Assembly: GCA_021789565.1 (NCBI GenBank)
Contig: JAJYJL010000207.1
Coordinates: 1 to 9,504 of the forward strand
DNA length: 9,504 bases
Reading direction: 5' to 3'
From: Acidobacteriota bacterium
GTDB taxonomy: Bacteria; Acidobacteriota; Terriglobia; UBA7540
Position 1 is the stretch's first letter. Each line of letters opens with the position of its first letter. The notes below the pieces were generated by a model. That model saw only the letters and a program-made list of their open reading frames with translations. It did no database searches and had not been told where the DNA came from. The position numbers and the translations under genes are program-made. Of the stretch, positions 7,977-9,504 are shown one piece after another.

Positions 7977-8878
7977 AGAATCTTCTTCCCCAGTGCTGAA
8001 GCCGCCAATCCCACTGCCAGGACCGCTGTCCGGTTCAGGATATCAATGATGGGATTCACTTCCACCATTTCGAGCGCCAGCATCTTCTTACTATCAGAAA
8101 TCATTTCCATGATCAAATGGGCCTCGCGGAAGGTAATCCCGCCCCGCACGGGCGTGCCCACGCCGGGGGCCTCGTGCGGGTCGACCACGTCCATGTCCAG
8201 TGATACCACAAAACCGGCCGTGCCGTCCGTGGCAGCCGCGATGCTTTTCTCCATCACCGAGCGCAGGCCGTATTCGTCGATGTTGCGCATGGTGAAGGCG
8301 TTCACGCCAGAATCTTTCACCAGGCGGCGCTCCCGGCTGTCCAGATCGCGCAAGCCGATCAGGGCGCAATTCGCGGCTTTCAGCTTGGGTGCGAAGCCGC
8401 CGATCTGCGTCAGCTCTTCCGGGCCGAAACCGAGCGAAGCGGCAAACGGCATGCCGTGGATGTTTCCGCTGGGGCTGGTCTCCGGCGTGTTCATGTCGGC
8501 GTGCGCGTCAATCCAGACGCAGCCGATCGACTGGCTGCGCTCGTGGAGGAGTATGGAAACGCCCGCCTGTGTTCCCACCGCAATCGAATGATCGCCACCC
8601 AGCGAAATCGGGAACCAACCGTCCTTCACGGTCTGATAGACGCGCTCCGCGGCCTCACGGCAAGTTTCGGCAATTTCTTTAAGATACTTGGCGCGCTTGT
8701 CGCCAAAGTGCTGCTCCTCGGCGATGCGGACGTGAATGTTGCCGGCATCCTCCACGTGATGGCCCAGGACCCTGAGCGCGGAGTTTAGCCCCGCCGCTCG
8801 CACGGCCGACGGACCCATGTCCACCCCACGCCGCGCCTGTCCCAGATCAAGCGGAATTCCAAGAATGCGAATTTTCAT
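7973..8878 (-). CDS. rocF: Arginase (ureohydrolase family)
   Basis: Arginase splits L-arginine into ornithine and urea in the cytoplasm, using two manganese ions. The 301 residues match bacterial arginases (about 300). Metal-binding residues are all present: His97 in GGDHS, Asp124, His126 and Asp128 in WIDAHADMN, and Asp228 and Asp230 in SLDMDVVDP. The substrate-binding elements SGNIHGMP at 137-144 (His141) and EVNP at 273-276 (Glu273) favour arginase over agmatinase or formimidoylglutamase, as does the N-terminal block GIPLDLGQARRGVDMGPSAVR. The ATG at 8878 has an AGG ribosome site about 7 bases upstream. It is the first gene of a pair with ddl, whose start codon overlaps its stop. A GC-rich hairpin lies 20 bases upstream of the ATG, in the probable leader. 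No arginine-repressor-type site was recognised. Confidence 0.92.
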   Translation of the reverse strand: MKIRILGIPLDLGQARRGVDMGPSAVRAAGLNSALRVLGHHVEDAGNIHVRIAEEQHFGDKRAKYLKEIAETCREAAERVYQTVKDGWFPISLGGDHSIAVGTQAGVSILLHERSQSIGCVWIDAHADMNTPETSPSGNIHGMPFAASLGFGPEELTQIGGFAPKLKAANCALIGLRDLDSRERRLVKDSGVNAFTMRNIDEYGLRSVMEKSIAAATDGTAGFVVSLDMDVVDPHEAPGVGTPVRGGITFREAHLIMEMISDSKKMLALEMVEVNPIIDILNRTAVLAVGLAASALGKKIL

Positions 8879-8897
8879 GATTTACCTGTTTTGCTGT

Positions 8898-8921
8898 AGC
8901 GGCGGTCTATGACCGCCGGCT
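8898..8921. repeat. GC-rich hairpin in the leader of the arginase gene
   Basis: CGGCGGTC (8900-8907) pairs perfectly with GACCGCCG (8911-8918) around a TAT loop. Two further pairs form if the G at 8919 is bulged. It ends 20 bases before the arginase start codon and leaves the ribosome site outside the stem. It may be a member of a dispersed palindromic repeat family or an RNA leader structure. Confidence 0.55.
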
Positions 8922-9030
8922 GTTGCAGACACACCCCGCTGGGGCATCTAGCTTTAAGAAAGAGACGTTCCACTGAATGCCTCTACAAGGCACTGCGGCT
9001 GAAGCCACATCTTACGGGCCGCGTTTGCAG

Positions 9031-9056
9031 CGCGAGTAAGCGCTTACCCTTTCGCG
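9031..9056 (-). terminator. Possible 3'-end hairpin after asnS
   Basis: Beginning 18 bases past the asnS stop codon, CGCGA and TCGCG can pair as an outer stem around a perfect 12-bp palindrome GTAAGCGCTTAC (9036-9047), with AAGG bulged on one side. There is no T-run, so intrinsic termination is doubtful. It may instead be part of the palindromic intergenic cluster. Confidence 0.3.
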
Positions 9057-9074
9057 AAGACCAGCCGAATAATC

Positions 9075-9504
9075 TCACGGCGTCAGGCGGTAGAGCATGC
9101 GGGGGAAGGGGATGGTTTCGCGGACGTGTTCGAGGCCGCAGATCCAGGCCACGACGCGTTCGATGCCCATGCCGAAGCCGCCGTGCGGAACGGTGCCGTA
9201 GCGCCGCAGGTCGAGGTACCACTCGAAGGCCTTGCGCGGAAGGTTTGACTCTTCCATGCGCTTGACCAGCAGGTTGTAATCCGCCAGGCGCTCGCTGCCG
9301 CCGATGATTTCGCCGTAGCCTTCCGGCGCCAGCATGTCGACGCAAAGAGCGAGATCGGGGCGCTCGGGGTCGGGCTTCATGTAAAAGGCCTTCACCTGGC
9401 TGGGGTAGCGGTGGACCATCACCGGCCGGTCAAAGTTTTCGGCCAGCAGTGTTTCATCTGTGCCGCCAAAATCGCCGCCCCACTCGATTTCACTGCCTTT
9501 TTCC
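9075..9504 (-). CDS. asnS: Asparagine--tRNA ligase, C-terminal part (5' end outside window)
   Basis: This is the C-terminal 142 residues of a class II aminoacyl-tRNA synthetase that charges tRNA-Asn in the cytoplasm; the frame is open to base 9504. The visible part begins with [19 protein letters not shown], followed by [12 protein letters not shown], then a block ending [11 protein letters not shown], and ends with class II motif 3, [17 protein letters not shown], and the terminal [16 protein letters not shown]. The WG-DFG, KAFYMK and EIIGGSER combination is characteristic of AsnRS rather than AspRS, which normally ends with a longer tail. An internal GTG at 9422 is not a start, because conserved AsnRS sequence continues upstream of it. 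It is separated from arginase by 196 bp and need not be co-transcribed with it. Confidence 0.93.
   Translation of the reverse strand, partial: EKGSEIEWGGDFGGTDETLLAENFDRPVMVHRYPSQVKAFYMKPDPERPDLALCVDMLAPEGYGEIIGGSERLADYNLLVKRMEESNLPRKAFEWYLDLRRYGTVPHGGFGMGIERVVAWICGLEHVRETIPFPRMLYRLTP

Larger units (their letters stand above)
8879..9074. other. Intergenic gap between asnS and arginase, rich in small palindromes
   Basis: This 196-bp gap holds no convincing ORF or RNA gene. It contains at least four short inverted repeats: a GC hairpin at 8898-8921, CCCC/GGGG around a 3-base centre at 8934-8944, an imperfect 7-bp arm pair at 8994-9009 (one mismatch), and a perfect 12-bp palindrome at 9036-9047. 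A promoter for the arginase-ddl pair should lie here, but no -35/-10 pair stood out. The spacing of hairpins resembles degenerate extragenic palindromic repeats, although repetition in the genome cannot be seen from one copy. Confidence 0.6.

Noticed and set aside
7923..8788. Overlapping plus-strand frames opposite the arginase gene
   Set aside because: The arginase reading frame carries all metal-binding residues, and the plus-strand frames show Ser/Arg-rich shadow composition only.
8909..9265. A 118-residue plus-strand frame across the asnS-arginase gap
   Set aside because: Its second half is antisense to asnS, its first half spans the palindromic gap, and there is no motif or ribosome site.

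Overview
The window is compact bacterial chromosome. Every gene I can support lies on the minus strand, so transcription runs from base 9504 towards base 1. The sequence is GC-rich, intergenic gaps are short, and several gene pairs overlap by 4 bp. The organism evidently makes menaquinone by the futalosine route (mqnA and mqnC are present), has a D-Ala-D-Ala peptidoglycan precursor pathway, and uses an arginase. An acidobacterial or similar free-living heterotroph would fit, but that is inference from gene content and composition, not a placement.

Layout in the direction of transcription: (1) the C-terminal part of an asparaginyl-tRNA synthetase (asnS, 9504-9075, cut by the window edge); (2) a 196-bp gap with several small palindromes but no gene; (3) an arginase-ddl pair (8878-6876) joined by a GTGA stop/start overlap and followed by a hairpin; (4) a four-gene efflux operon (6765-2867) of TetR repressor, HlyD/membrane-fusion protein, ABC ATPase and ABC-2 permease, preceded by a good sigma-70-type promoter whose start-site region is covered by a perfect 7-6-7 inverted repeat, the likely operator; (5) a menaquinone/galactose cluster (2752-1) of mqnA, mqnC and galT, preceded by its own sigma-70-type promoter. 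galT runs off the left edge.

How the genes work together: the repressor probably controls its own operon through the inverted repeat, and the fusion protein, ATPase and permease would form one drug or solute export pump. The order matches the E. coli cecR-ybhG-ybhF-ybhS-ybhR operon, but with one permease gene instead of two. MqnA makes 3-enolpyruvyl-benzoate from chorismate, and MqnC acts two steps later by cyclising dehypoxanthine futalosine; the enzymes between them must be encoded elsewhere. GalT is a Leloir-pathway enzyme with no evident functional link to menaquinone and appears to be co-transcribed.

This looks like ordinary core and housekeeping sequence. I found no mobile element, CRISPR array, tRNA, rRNA or defence-type system. 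The best leads are regulatory (the operator/promoter overlap and the mqnA promoter with a very short leader), the odd gene partnerships (arginase with Ddl, galT with mqn), and the palindrome-rich gap between asnS and the arginase gene.
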